Positions 1 through 9,154 are shown, numbered from the stretch's first letter. The stretch is DNA of 64,000 nucleotides from Hymenobacter volaticus (GCF_022921055.1 NZ_CP095061.1:721501-785500); one strand, 5' to 3'. Notes: generated from the sequence alone by a model not told the origin. Program-made: numbers and translations.

Positions 1-202
1 CGGCCAATCGGTACGCGGTGTTGTCACCCATTCTGGCAATCAAGACAAACGTGAGGCCCGCGCCGAATAACAGGATGCCTGCGGCAACAAAATCGCCTAA
101 ACTCCAAGCCATGTCGGCGAGAAATAGCTTTGCCGTTAAGGGTATGAGCAACAGGAGCCCAGTAGCCAGCGCAACGCGAAGAATGCTTTTAGTGAGTGCC
201 AT
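1..202 (-). CDS. Membrane protein, 3' part cut off by the window edge
   Basis: The ATG is at 202 and the reading frame runs off the window start, so only the first 67 residues are visible. They begin MALTKSILRVALATG and contain two hydrophobic stretches (about residues 8-27 and 36-56) joined by a short loop, which fits a small multi-pass inner-membrane protein. No catalytic motif is visible and I cannot name a family with confidence. A perfect palindrome that overlaps a TAACTTTG box lies about 180 bases upstream (384-402) and may control it. That the frame is real is supported by its codon use, its hydrophobic pattern and the promoter-like element in front of it. Confidence 0.6.
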   Translation of the reverse strand, partial: MALTKSILRVALATGLLLLIPLTAKLFLADMAWSLGDFVAAGILLFGAGLTFVLIARMGDNTAYRLA

Positions 203-758
203 GACAGGATATGGTTGGTTTGAAACGAGTTAGAGAGCTTCTAGAAGCAAGACCGGGGCGAGAGACAGGGGCGGGTACGGTACTGAGCGTGTGCCAACCC
301 CTCAGGTGAAATGCAGGTGCGAAGGCCAGATGGCGGTGGCTCCTTAGAATAGAGCAGTGAGAACAATACAAAGGATGTAAAAGAACTTTGTATTTCAAAG
401 TTAATGTACGTTGTTTATTTTGCTGTCGTTAACATTCTTACTGATAATCGTTTAGCAAGTAAAGTATGGAGGCTAAGCTTGCGGCTGGTTTGTGCTGTGT
501 AAAGTTGCTCTGGCAACTTGCATCGGTAGTTGGCGCTACCTAGCCGTTATGACGGACCTTGACTATTAAGCCTATGTTGTCAACTGCCTTGGCTTCAAGG
601 ATTCTGCTGTGTTTTTAATAGTGCTGCTAACGGACTTACCAGTTCTAGGCTTTTGTGAGACTCTTTAATACTAATTCTATTCTATCCGGTACGACCACTA
701 ATTGATGCTATCAGGTATTCAAGCAAGTATAATGTTAGAACGTATTACTGATGCTGTA
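203..758. other. Gene-free stretch with one palindromic element
   Basis: This gap lies between the 3' end of the DUF4153-like gene and the start of the cut-off membrane protein gene, both on the minus strand. I see no convincing coding frame or RNA gene in it. The only structured element is the 7-bp-arm palindrome at 384-402. The rest is AT-richer than the neighbouring genes. Confidence 0.5.
384..402 (-). promoter_or_regulatory. Palindrome AACTTTG-N5-CAAAGTT overlapping a -7-like box
   Basis: Perfect 7-base arms flank the spacer TATTT. Read on the minus strand the site contains TAACTTTG, which fits the Bacteroidota -7 consensus TAnnTTTG, so a protein bound here could block a promoter. A near-identical copy is at 3079-3097 in front of the B3 beta-lactamase gene. 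Similar ACTTTG/CAAAGT palindromes are familiar to me from promoters of PadR-type regulated genes in Bacteroidota, but the cognate regulator is not in this window. Confidence 0.45.
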
Positions 759-2003
759 CTACTTGAAATTAAATAATAAGGGAAAAACGAATATTACTAA
801 AGTTGTCCATAAGGCGTAAATAGGTAGGAAGGAAACTATGCTAATTTCAACATTGTCAATCTCTTTCCGGTTTTTTACTGTTTTAAATAATCTGTAAGTT
901 ACAAGCAATAGGTTCATTAAAATAAGAATATTGCCGCCCAATACCGCAAGTCTATTTGGTGTGATTCCCCATTCTGAAATTCTGAATAGAATAGCTGAAA
1001 GTGCGATGCTATTTATAACTATCGTAACGATTGAAATACCAAGTAACATCAGAATCTCAATCTTATTATTAGAATTTTTTGATGTTTCAACAATCGAGAA
1101 TAATATAATGGCCATTACGCCAATCAGGAGGGCATTAAAAATTAATAGAAAATCTCTGTCGTTGTAAGGGTCTTTGCCTGTATAAACTACCGCCGCCAGA
1201 TAAATCACCAGCATCGTTAACACTAAGGGGGTAAATACCTTTGCAATTACCGGCGAAACTTTGCTTACTAGTTGGGGGTTCGTCTGCACCAGATAAGTGC
1301 CTACGATAGGAGCGGCAGCAAGGCCCCAGACCACAATGTATTCGATATAAAATTCTTCTATCCGAAGGCCAATAAGCTGGAATAGGCCCATCGTAATAGC
1401 GCTCATTAAGCCACCAGCAATCAATATAATGGTGGTCATTACCACCAAGTCGCCATTGTATCTAAGAAAATCCAGACGTCTTTGAGGACTGGCTAGGTTG
1501 CCACCTATGTATGAGAAACCTAAAATAGCCCATAAAAGCAAGGGCAAGTGAATACAGGCCAGGATCAGGGTGTCGCTTTTGTCGTTTTTGGGTAATAGAT
1601 TGATGTAGATGATAGAAGCTAAAATGGCTAGTGAGGTAAGTACAACTTTATTGGTCTGCACTTTGCGCTTCCAATTGAAGTACGCTATGAGCAAAGGGAA
1701 AAATATGAAAGCAATGTTTCTTAAGTAGAAATATTCTGGATTAATATCGAAGAACTTGGGAAATTTCGCAACGAATCCTGCAATACATGACGCTATTACA
1801 ACAAATAATAACTCGTCTTTGCTGCCCCAGGAAATTCCTTCGTTCTCGAAATTGAGCCTTTCATTCCAGAATTGAGCAACTGTGTTTTCCTTGATTTCAG
1901 GATAAACCAAGTTGAATTCTCTTTTGAAACCCACCTTGTTTTCCCGGTATAGCTTTTCAAGCTGGCGGGGATTATCTAAGTTGTTTAAAACTTCGCCTTT
2001 CAT
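759..2003 (-). CDS. DUF4153-like polytopic membrane protein
   Basis: This 414-residue protein has a soluble N-terminal region of about 60 residues followed by roughly ten hydrophobic segments, up to the C-terminal LVIFVFPLLFNFK. The overall build (a charged head, then evenly spaced helices with long aliphatic runs) resembles DUF4153 membrane proteins of Bacteroidota. The family call rests on general resemblance rather than a diagnostic motif. The gene is markedly AT-richer than its neighbours, which may mean recent acquisition or simply the bias of membrane proteins. It lies downstream of the B3 beta-lactamase gene on the same strand with an 86-base gap, so co-transcription is possible. No function is known for the family. 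Confidence 0.7.
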   Translation of the reverse strand: MKGEVLNNLDNPRQLEKLYRENKVGFKREFNLVYPEIKENTVAQFWNERLNFENEGISWGSKDELLFVVIASCIAGFVAKFPKFFDINPEYFYLRNIAFIFFPLLIAYFNWKRKVQTNKVVLTSLAILASIIYINLLPKNDKSDTLILACIHLPLLLWAILGFSYIGGNLASPQRRLDFLRYNGDLVVMTTIILIAGGLMSAITMGLFQLIGLRIEEFYIEYIVVWGLAAAPIVGTYLVQTNPQLVSKVSPVIAKVFTPLVLTMLVIYLAAVVYTGKDPYNDRDFLLIFNALLIGVMAIILFSIVETSKNSNNKIEILMLLGISIVTIVINSIALSAILFRISEWGITPNRLAVLGGNILILMNLLLVTYRLFKTVKNRKEIDNVEISIVSFLPIYALWTTLVIFVFPLLFNFK

Positions 2004-2089
2004 TCTATAGCTCGATTGAATTTGTGCGTTGTAGTCAGGTGGGTTGTTGCCCTTGGGTTTGCTTTGCTTTCAGCAGGCGGCAAGCGGGT

Positions 2090-3028
2090 TTATTGCTGCT
2101 CCTGGAGTATCTGCCGAAACTGTGCTTCCGCTTTGTCGATGTCCTGGAGGTAGCCGGCCCGGTCGATAAACGGTGCCACTGGGTCTTGGGCAGTGGTGCG
2201 GGCCAGAGACTTGTCCTTTAAACTAAAAGCCCGCGCATGAGAGGCCAGGTAGATGTCGGCCGGCAGGCTGCGTAGCGTTGCAAAGCTTTTTTTGAATTCG
2301 TTCTGAAGTTCAATATCGTATTTCCAGTTGAACACCGACGCGGGCATCGGCAACGTTAGGCTGCCGATGCTGACCGCCAGCAACTCCCGGTTGCCATCCC
2401 GTACCGGAAACGACCACGTAGTACAACCCGGCGTATGGCCCGGTGTGAGATGAGCCGTGAGGGTGATAGGACCGAGGCGGATTTTGGTGCCGTCTTGGAA
2501 TCGATGATCCACGCGGGGCGCCGGATATTTGAGCAGGCCGCAGTATATCAGCAAATTCACCGGAGCCATGTTCCGGTCGCTGGCGCCTCCCGCCGCAACG
2601 ATGTCGGCATCCTCTTCGCTCACCCATAATTGGGCTCCAGATGCCTGCTGCAACGCCGCTAAGCCGCCTGCATGGTCGAAGTGCGCATGCGAGTTGAGCA
2701 GGATCTTTACGTCCGTGATGCGAAAGCCGAGAGTGGCAATGCTCTTCAGGATCAAGGGAGCGGTGCCAGGGTAGCCGCCATCTAGGAGCACATGGCCTTT
2801 GGGGCTAGTGAGCAAAAAGGACGTAACGTCCCGGGTGCCCACGTAATAGAGGTTGCCAGCAATGCGGAACGGCTCCCGCGGCAGCATTCCCCCATTATCG
2901 ATTGCCGTCTTCCACCTAGGAAGCACAAACGCTGCCGCAACGGCAAAAACAACCGCAATGCTTAGCCCTATTCGGCGCTTGCGGCTCCTTCTATCCTTTC
3001 TCTTTTCCACGGTATTCATAGATGCCAT
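2090..3028 (-). CDS. Subclass B3 metallo-beta-lactamase-like hydrolase
   Basis: This is a 312-residue protein with an N-terminal signal anchor (about residues 20-37, after a very basic leader). The MBL fold follows: VLLDGGYPGTAPLI, then the zinc motif H114-A-H116-F-D118-H119 in SHAHFDHAGG, H198 in LTPGHTPGCTTW, and H264 in LASHARAF. Together these give both zinc sites of subclass B3 enzymes (L1, GOB and FEZ types), and the LDGG and TPGHTPG segments are typical of that subclass. Many environmental B3 homologues hydrolyse beta-lactams, but some are lactonases or other hydrolases, so resistance is an inference. The single anchor helix suggests a membrane-tethered periplasmic form. The promoter region holds an ACTTTG/CAAAGT palindrome 52 bases upstream. 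Confidence 0.82.
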   Translation of the reverse strand: MASMNTVEKRKDRRSRKRRIGLSIAVVFAVAAAFVLPRWKTAIDNGGMLPREPFRIAGNLYYVGTRDVTSFLLTSPKGHVLLDGGYPGTAPLILKSIATLGFRITDVKILLNSHAHFDHAGGLAALQQASGAQLWVSEEDADIVAAGGASDRNMAPVNLLIYCGLLKYPAPRVDHRFQDGTKIRLGPITLTAHLTPGHTPGCTTWSFPVRDGNRELLAVSIGSLTLPMPASVFNWKYDIELQNEFKKSFATLRSLPADIYLASHARAFSLKDKSLARTTAQDPVAPFIDRAGYLQDIDKAEAQFRQILQEQQ

Positions 3029-3469
3029 GCGGAATGGGTGCAGTGACTAGGAGCTTAACTTAAAGCGTAATATAAAAGTACTTTGTTTTTCAAAGTTAAT
3101 ATATGGAACGAGATAACCTAGTCACTCCTATATACTTTAGGTATCTACACGCTTACTGCAATACCAGCGAATTCTTCGCAACCTGCTTGCTAGGGCAGTT
3201 AAGACGGTAGCAGGCTACAACAACAGAAAACAAGCCGGGAGAAGAGTAGCGCCAATGCAACAGATAGCCTACTTGCCAGATACATGGAAAGCAGGAGCGA
3301 TGCAGCTCGTGATAAAGTATCCCTGGTTTTTGCAGGACTTCTACTAGATAACTCTAGTTCAGCGATGAGCAGTAAGCCGAGGGTAGGAGGGAACACAGAA
3401 TTGTAGCCACAGATTAGCTATATTCAGACAGGTTCTACCTCTTTGTCTCTCTTATTCCTGCCTGTAACT
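3029..3469. other. Divergent intergenic region
   Basis: This 441-base gap separates the B3 beta-lactamase gene (minus) from the cupin gene (plus). It carries the palindrome at 3079-3097. No credible small gene or RNA was recognised in it. Confidence 0.5.
3079..3097 (-). promoter_or_regulatory. Palindrome ACTTTG-N5-CAAAGT in front of the B3 MBL gene
   Basis: Six-base perfect arms flank a TTTTT spacer. The minus strand reads TAACTTTG here, matching the -7 box TAnnTTTG, and the site ends 52 bases before the beta-lactamase ATG. It is the second copy of the element at 384-402: the two share TAAAAG, the palindrome and the following TTAAT. An operator overlapping a promoter is the simplest reading. 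Confidence 0.45.
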
Positions 3470-3844
3470 ATGAATACCGATACCCTCTTAGGTCCGCTGA
3501 AGGATGCCACGCGCCGCGAAATTGGCGGTGTGCAAGTTGATGTAGTGCGTACCGGCAACTCGCGCGTCAAGCGGGTGGTGTACCCGGTCGGGTTTCGGTG
3601 GTCGAAGGACATAAAGCCGGTGATTGGCACTGAGCTGTGCCAGCACGCCCACGTAGGATTTCTGGCCGCAGGCCGCCTTACCATCGAATACGCCGATGGT
3701 GCCTTGGAGGAATACGTGGCGCCGCAGGTGGTCGCCATTGCGCCCGGCCACGACGGTTGGGTGGTTGGGGAGGAGCCCGCCATACTTATTCAGTTCGACT
3801 TTGAAGGCGAAACTGTGGAACGCCTAGGCTTGACTCGCTCCTAG
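3470..3844 (+). CDS. Cupin-domain protein
   Basis: From the ATG at 3470 this is a 124-residue single-domain protein. The beta-strand pattern RVVYPVGFRWSKDIKP...CQHAHVGFLAAGRLTIEYADGALEEYVAPQVVAIAPGHDGWVVG...ILIQF is that of a small RmlC-like cupin. The histidines near residues 59 and 61 and the PGHD segment could form a metal or ligand site. An upstream ATG at 3443 would add nine hydrophobic residues that do not fit the fold, so the inner start is preferred. The gene stands alone and is followed by a hairpin terminator. Small cupins of this type are often annotated only by fold, and the substrate cannot be inferred. Confidence 0.75.
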   Translation: MNTDTLLGPLKDATRREIGGVQVDVVRTGNSRVKRVVYPVGFRWSKDIKPVIGTELCQHAHVGFLAAGRLTIEYADGALEEYVAPQVVAIAPGHDGWVVGEEPAILIQFDFEGETVERLGLTRS

Positions 3845-3895
3845 GCGAAGTAGGGCACGGAATAGCTATACCGACTGCATGAAGTAGACGCAACA

Positions 3896-3923
3896 ACGCC
3901 TCCAAGCCGCAGTTTGGAGGCGT
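3896..3923 (+). terminator. Hairpin terminator after the cupin gene
   Basis: ACGCCTCCAA and TTGGAGGCGT form a perfect 10-bp stem around an 8-base loop, followed by a T-rich stretch on the plus strand. Confidence 0.7.
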
Positions 3924-3950
3924 TGGTTGTCGTTGTGCCTAGAGAGTTGC

Positions 3951-4742
3951 TTATTTCTGGCTTGCGTGTAGCTGCGTGTTCATGAGGGTAGCCAGCATGG
4001 AATCGGGGAGAACCAAGCTGGAGAAGAAGTTGAGTTTTGCGCCAATGGTGGGCAGCGAGCGGGCCGCGCCTTCCATGAACTCGTCGTAGCCTTCTTCAGC
4101 TATGGTGCGAGCGGAGGCGGGGTGTTGAGCCGCGCGGGTATTTTCGGCGTGCGCGACGTGGAAGAAGTTGGTATCGGTAGGCGGCGGGCAAAGTATGGTC
4201 ATCGTTACGGCCGACTTCTGTTGCTTTAGCTCGTGCTGCACCGCTTCGGTGAAGCTGAGGACGAAGGCCTTGGTAGCGGCATAAACTGCTTGGCAAGGGC
4301 TAGGCGAAAACGAGGCAATAGAGCCAAGCTGCAAAATGCGGCCCGAGTTGCGTGCCACCATGTCGCGCAAATACAGCTTGGTCAAGTGAACGAGCGAAGC
4401 CGCATTCACTTGAATCATGTCGAGTTCGGTTTGCATGTCGGTATCCGTGAAGTAGCCGGTTTCACCAAACCCGGCGTCGTTGACCAGTGCATCAATTTGG
4501 AAGCCTCGCTGGGTGGTTTCCGCATAAATCTGGTCGGCCGATTCGGGGCGGCTAAGGTCGAAGGGCAGCAGCACGATATCAACCCCTCTAAACTCCTGGT
4601 GAAGCAGGCGGGCCGCTTCCTTCAACTCGTCGAGGTGGCGGGCAACAAGCACAACCCGATAATCGTCGCGGGCGAAGCAGCGGGCCAGCTCGAAGCCAAT
4701 GCCACTGGAAGCACCGGTAATAAGGGCAGTTTGGTCGTTCAT
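3951..4742 (-). CDS. Short-chain dehydrogenase/reductase (DltE/COG0300 type)
   Basis: This 263-residue Rossmann-fold oxidoreductase has the nucleotide-binding TGASSGIG motif at residues 8-15, NDAG near residue 90, the catalytic serine in QLGSIASFSPS and the YAATK pair (Tyr and Lys) near residue 157. The length and motif set are those of classical SDRs of the COG0300 group, which usually act on short-chain carbonyl substrates with NADP(H). The substrate is not predictable from sequence. It is a monocistronic gene, convergent with the cupin gene. A perfect AT-rich palindrome (4775-4789) lies 33 bases upstream of its ATG and may be an operator. Confidence 0.85.
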   Translation of the reverse strand: MNDQTALITGASSGIGFELARCFARDDYRVVLVARHLDELKEAARLLHQEFRGVDIVLLPFDLSRPESADQIYAETTQRGFQIDALVNDAGFGETGYFTDTDMQTELDMIQVNAASLVHLTKLYLRDMVARNSGRILQLGSIASFSPSPCQAVYAATKAFVLSFTEAVQHELKQQKSAVTMTILCPPPTDTNFFHVAHAENTRAAQHPASARTIAEEGYDEFMEGAARSLPTIGAKLNFFSSLVLPDSMLATLMNTQLHASQK

Positions 4743-4774
4743 AGCTGTAGGGGTTTAGGGTGGATGGGAAGATT

Positions 4775-4789
4775 GTATATATAATATAC
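4775..4789. promoter_or_regulatory. AT-rich palindrome upstream of the SDR gene
   Basis: GTATAT-ATA-ATATAC is a perfect 6-bp-arm palindrome, placed where a repressor would overlap the SDR promoter. No regulator gene is adjacent, so the assignment rests on symmetry and position only. Confidence 0.3.
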
Positions 4790-4971
4790 TGATAAACAGG
4801 TAACTTATTCTCTGACACAGGAATAATGTGGCGCGCTGTGGCTACCATGCCCTATGGATTTGGGCAGATGGGTTCAAATTGTTAATGGCATATAGCAGCC
4901 AACGAGAATAGGGTGAAGCTTTCGGTGACCGAACGGCCGGATTTGCGTAAGAGCACACACATTCTTCTGCT

Positions 4972-5736
4972 ATGTCCGCTGCTCTCTACATTGGTTGTTC
5001 CGGCTTTTCTTACCGCGACTGGAAAGGCATCCTGTACCCCGAGGGGTTGCCGCCGCGCAAGTGGTTTGCCTACTACTGCACCCAGTTCAACACGCTGGAA
5101 GTGAACGTGACTTTCTACCGCATGCCGGAGCTGAAGGTGTTCGAGACGTGGTACGCACAAAGCCCCGCCGACTTCCGCTTTGCTGTGAAAGCCCCGCGCA
5201 TCGTCACACATTACAAGAAATTCAATACCGAATCAGCTCCCGTCTTAGCTGATTTTTACGGCGTAGTGCGAGAAGGTTTGCGCGAGAAGCTTGGCCCCAT
5301 CTTGTTTCAGTTGCCACCCAAAGCCGCGTACACCGAGGAGCTGCTTGGCCGCATTCTGGAGCACCTCGACCCTAGTTTTCACAACGTGCTCGAATTTCGG
5401 CATCCGAGCTGGTGGGAAGGCGAGATTATGCGCGAACTGGGGCGGCACGGCATCAGCTTCGTGGGGCAGAGCTACCCCGCCGCATTGCCCGACGAAGTAG
5501 TAGTGAACACGCCGCAGCTGTACTACCGCTTTCACGGCGTACCCGTGCTGTACACATCAGCCTACAGCGAGGAATTTCTGGTGCGGGTAGCGCATGATAT
5601 TCAAGCGGAACCGAGCCTAAAGGAAGCCTATGTGTACTTCAACAATGGTATTGGTGGAGCCGGTGTAGTGAATGCTCGGCAGCTACAACAATTGCTAGGA
5701 GCTGCACCGGCACCTGAGTTTAGCGCGGAAGGCTAA
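4972..5736 (+). CDS. DUF72 (YecE-like) TIM-barrel protein
   Basis: This 254-residue protein begins with the family hallmark IGCSGFSYRDWKGILYPEGLP. It continues with FNTLEVNVTFYRMP, FRFAVKAPRIVTHYKK, GPILFQLPPK, VLEFRHPSWW and YYRFHGVP, which are the conserved strands of the DUF72 barrel. The family is widespread but its reaction is not established; some members lie near iron-sulphur or stress genes. A second copy is at 28874-29602 with the same blocks throughout and clearly high identity, so these are paralogues. The gene appears monocistronic, with an AT-rich gap following it. Confidence 0.9.
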   Translation: MSAALYIGCSGFSYRDWKGILYPEGLPPRKWFAYYCTQFNTLEVNVTFYRMPELKVFETWYAQSPADFRFAVKAPRIVTHYKKFNTESAPVLADFYGVVREGLREKLGPILFQLPPKAAYTEELLGRILEHLDPSFHNVLEFRHPSWWEGEIMRELGRHGISFVGQSYPAALPDEVVVNTPQLYYRFHGVPVLYTSAYSEEFLVRVAHDIQAEPSLKEAYVYFNNGIGGAGVVNARQLQQLLGAAPAPEFSAEG

Positions 5737-5964
5737 GCTACTGGCTGCGCGTCGTGGCCTTGTAGCCAGTACTCAACTACCTAGCGGGGAGTGTTGCAGA
5801 TTTATATATTAATTATTAACTATATTATAAGCTTCCTGTAGTCGCTCGTCTTCAATGGTGGGTGTGGTAGGAGGGGTAGTAGCAAAGAGAATAACCGCAA
5901 GGCTTGCACCGCAGATGGTGCTGCAGGTGCTAAATTATGTTTCATCGTCTCAGATGGTAGTGTT

Positions 5965-7701
5965 ATGGAATGGCATTGCAAGTGCATCTGCTTACTACTG
6001 TTGGGGTGGCTTGGTGCCTGTTCCACCAAAAAACAGAGTAATAGGCAGGCTTTGGCGCTAGCGTCGCCGCTCCAAAGTGTTACTATGTGTGCAGCACCCG
6101 TGGTAGCGGACACGGCGTGGTACGCTTCGGGAAAAAAAGCGCCCATGCTGCCGGGCCTGGCGGGCATTACCTTTTCTGTTTCTTCTAAGAGCCCCGACGC
6201 CATAGCTTACTTCAGGCAGGGGATGATGCTGGCCTACGGATTCAACCATGCCGAAGCTGCCCGTTCGTTTTACGAAGTCACGCGGCAAGATTCAACCTGC
6301 GCTATGGGCTACTGGGGCTACAGCTATGTGCTGGGTCCAAACTACAACGCGGGTATGGAGCCCGACAATTTTGCCCGGGCCTACAAAGCAGTGCAGCAAG
6401 CCCGGCGCCTAGCCGTTCATGCCACGCCTAAAGAGCGGGCGCTAATTGCGGCTCTGGCTGAGCGTTATCCGCCCGCACCGGTTGCTGATCGGTCGAAGTT
6501 CGACCAAGCCTATGCTGCAGCTCTGAAAAACGTACACCAGCAATTTCCTGCCGACCCCGACATCGGGGCACTGTACGCCGAGGCCCTGATGGACCTGCAC
6601 CCCTGGGACATCTGGCAGAAAAATGGCGACCCGCAGCCCTGGACAGCTGAAATAGTGAAAACGCTGGAGCAGGTACTGCAGCGTACGCCAAACCATGCAG
6701 GCGCCAACCATTTTTACATTCATGCCACCGAGGCTTCCGCTCATCCCGAAGCAGCCAACAATAGCGCACAGTTACTAACCAACCTAGTGCCGGGCGCGGG
6801 GCATTTGCTACACATGCCTTCCCACACCTACATCCGGACCGGGGCCTACCACCAAGGCACGCTGGCTAATCTGGAAGCCCTCCAGGCTGATAGCAGCTAC
6901 ACCGCCGCCTGCCATGCGCAGGGCGCGTATCCGCTAGCCTACCACCCGCACAACTACCATTTTCTAACAGCCACGGCCACGTTGGAAGGCAACCGCCAAC
7001 TGGCACTGCAGGGCGCTGCCAAACTAGCAGCCTATGTCAGCAAGCCGCTCATGAAAGACCCCATGATAGGGCCGTCGCTTCAGCATTTTTATACCACACC
7101 CTACAATGTGGCCGTGAAATTTGGTCGCTGGGATGACGTACTGGCTATGCAGAACTTCGATACCACTTTGGTTTATCCGCGCGCTATCCGGCATTACGCT
7201 CGCGGCATGGCTTGGGTGGGCAAGCACAACATCACTCAGGCAAAGCGGGAGTTAGCTAAACTGCGTGTGGTTGGCCAAGACACCACCTTGAAAGCCATTC
7301 TCTTTGGCATCAATTCTATGCGCGCCCTAACAGAAATTGCGCAGCGCGAACTAGAAGGCGCCATTCTGCATCAGGAAGGAAATGACGCGCGGAGCATTGC
7401 AGTACTGCGGGAAGCCGTGATTTTAGAAGATCAGCTCAAGTACAACGAGCCGCCAGATTGGTTTTTCTCGGTGCGCCATCAGCTAGGAGCCGTTTTGCTT
7501 GCTGCCAAGAAATATAATGAAGCTATCGACGTCTATCAGCAGGACTTAAAGCGGCTGCCGCACAACGGCTGGGCCTTGTCGGGCTTGTATCAGGCGTATC
7601 TGGGTGCCGGCGACACCAGTAAAGCGAAGCAAACCAAGCGTGAGCTAGACGCGGCCTGGCAGTGGGCCGACACCAAGCTCGTTGCTTCCATTGCGCAATA
7701 G
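5965..7701 (+). CDS. TPR-repeat lipoprotein
   Basis: The protein has 578 residues. The start gives a short leader ending in LGWLGAC, a lipobox with Cys19, so the protein should be lipid-anchored in the envelope. The body is built of helical pairs of the tetratricopeptide type, for example AIAYFRQGMMLAYGFNHAEAARSFYEVTRQD (residues about 78-108) and YNEAIDVYQQDLKRLPHNGWALSGLYQAY near the C-terminus. The middle segment NHAGANHFYIHATEASAHPE and HMPSHTYIRTGAY is conserved in related bacterial proteins known to me only as hypothetical TPR proteins. It probably serves as a scaffold or binding protein. An alternative inner start near residue 41 would remove the lipobox and seems less likely. Confidence 0.8.
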   Translation: MEWHCKCICLLLLGWLGACSTKKQSNRQALALASPLQSVTMCAAPVVADTAWYASGKKAPMLPGLAGITFSVSSKSPDAIAYFRQGMMLAYGFNHAEAARSFYEVTRQDSTCAMGYWGYSYVLGPNYNAGMEPDNFARAYKAVQQARRLAVHATPKERALIAALAERYPPAPVADRSKFDQAYAAALKNVHQQFPADPDIGALYAEALMDLHPWDIWQKNGDPQPWTAEIVKTLEQVLQRTPNHAGANHFYIHATEASAHPEAANNSAQLLTNLVPGAGHLLHMPSHTYIRTGAYHQGTLANLEALQADSSYTAACHAQGAYPLAYHPHNYHFLTATATLEGNRQLALQGAAKLAAYVSKPLMKDPMIGPSLQHFYTTPYNVAVKFGRWDDVLAMQNFDTTLVYPRAIRHYARGMAWVGKHNITQAKRELAKLRVVGQDTTLKAILFGINSMRALTEIAQRELEGAILHQEGNDARSIAVLREAVILEDQLKYNEPPDWFFSVRHQLGAVLLAAKKYNEAIDVYQQDLKRLPHNGWALSGLYQAYLGAGDTSKAKQTKRELDAAWQWADTKLVASIAQ

Positions 7702-7723
7702 CAGAGGCCCTGGCAGTAGCCAA

Positions 7724-9154
7724 TTATTCGCCGCCGTACCTGCTTTTGCTGCCACCGCCGGCGTCCATACGCACGATGCGGGGCGTGAACGAGCCTAGCA
7801 CATTCACCAAATCGCGCTGGTGAGCCATTACCTGATGAATGTCTTTGTAGGCCATCGGTGCTTCATCTAGGCCGCCGCCAATGAGTTCGATGCCTTGGTC
7901 GCGGAGGTGGCGGCGAAGGTCGCCCTCCGATATGTTCTGCTTGGCTTGCGTGCGCGACATTCTACGCCCGGCCCCGTGCGAAGCCGACTGAATGGAATCC
8001 CGCTCGCCCCGGCCCCGCACAATAAACCCGGGTGCCGTCATAGACCCCGGAATCACGCCGAGTACACCTTGGCCGGCCGGCGTGGCGCCTTTGCGGTGTA
8101 CAATAGCTTCGCGGCCATCGGGTAGGGTCTCTTTCCAAGCGAAGTTGTGATGGTTTTCCACCTTTGCTACCGGCTTTGCCCCCAAGGCCAAGCTTAGGCG
8201 CCGGTGAATATCGTGGTGACAGGCGGAAGCGTAGTCGCCAGCCAGATTCATGGCGCGCCAGTATTCCTGTCCTTCCTGGCTATCGAGGCCCAGCCAAGCC
8301 AAGTAGCGCGCCTCGGGCGGTAGTGGGCACTTGCTCATGGCTATTTTGGTGTAATGCTGTGCAATGGCGGCCCCTAGCCCCCGCGACCCGCTGTGTGAGA
8401 GCAGCCCCATATACTTGCCGAGTGGTAGGTCCAGGTCGTTGTCTTCGATGGTAATGTCCACTATGCCCCACTCCACAAAATGGTTGCCCGACCCAGAGGA
8501 GCCTAGCTGGTTGATGGCGGCTTCGCGCTTGCCCTTCACCACCGGTATTTCCTTGAATTCCGGCCGATCTAGCACCGGGTCGTTGGCTGGGTTCTTAAAC
8601 ACTTCTTTGTTGCCGAAACGCGTGTGGTTGTGCAGCAGCTTTTTCAGCTCCTGCGTGCGCTGCTCCAGATAGTGCGCCGGCAAATCAAACACCGACAAGG
8701 CCATGCGGCAGCCGATATCCATACCTACGCCGTAGGGTATCACAGCATTATCGACGGCTAGCACGCCCCCAATGGGCAGGCCATAGCCTTGGTGCGCATC
8801 GGGCATGAGAGCACCATCGAGGGTTACGGGCAGCTTCATAGCAGTGTCCATCTGCTTGCGGGCACCGTCCTCGATGAAGGCGTCGCCGTAGCGGCGGTAG
8901 TCTTTTATTTCCGGGTTCAGACTGACGTCGCGGCTAGGGTCGGGCACAAACTCCTTGGCCAATTCCCGCCACAGCGAGTCGCGGAGGTAAGCGTAGGGGT
9001 CTTCCTTTATTTTTTGAAGAGTAGCCAAGGCGCTGCCTTTGTCTAACTTCTTGAGTTGTCGGTCTTCCAGAATGTCCAGGGCTAGGTTGATAGCCCGGCC
9101 TTCGGGATAACCGATTTTGCGCAGGTCGTTGCCGCGCAGCTTGGAAGTTGCCAT
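7724..9154 (-). CDS. rtcB: RtcB-family RNA-splicing ligase
   Basis: This 476-residue protein has the complete RtcB signature: YGVGMDIGCRMA (the metal-binding DxGC), SSGSGNHFVEWG (the GxxNH motif), SHSGSRGLG, HNFAW, HRKGATPA, GSMTAPGFIVRG and SQSASHGAGRRMSR, which contains the histidine that is guanylylated. RtcB joins RNA 2',3'-cyclic phosphate or 3'-phosphate ends to 5'-OH ends using GTP and Mn2+, acting in RNA repair. Neither archease nor RtcA is beside it, so it is a stand-alone copy. The minus-strand gene ends close to the convergent TPR lipoprotein gene. A possible 37-codon membrane peptide gene lies upstream on the same strand. Confidence 0.95.
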   Translation of the reverse strand: MATSKLRGNDLRKIGYPEGRAINLALDILEDRQLKKLDKGSALATLQKIKEDPYAYLRDSLWRELAKEFVPDPSRDVSLNPEIKDYRRYGDAFIEDGARKQMDTAMKLPVTLDGALMPDAHQGYGLPIGGVLAVDNAVIPYGVGMDIGCRMALSVFDLPAHYLEQRTQELKKLLHNHTRFGNKEVFKNPANDPVLDRPEFKEIPVVKGKREAAINQLGSSGSGNHFVEWGIVDITIEDNDLDLPLGKYMGLLSHSGSRGLGAAIAQHYTKIAMSKCPLPPEARYLAWLGLDSQEGQEYWRAMNLAGDYASACHHDIHRRLSLALGAKPVAKVENHHNFAWKETLPDGREAIVHRKGATPAGQGVLGVIPGSMTAPGFIVRGRGERDSIQSASHGAGRRMSRTQAKQNISEGDLRRHLRDQGIELIGGGLDEAPMAYKDIHQVMAHQRDLVNVLGSFTPRIVRMDAGGGSKSRYGGE

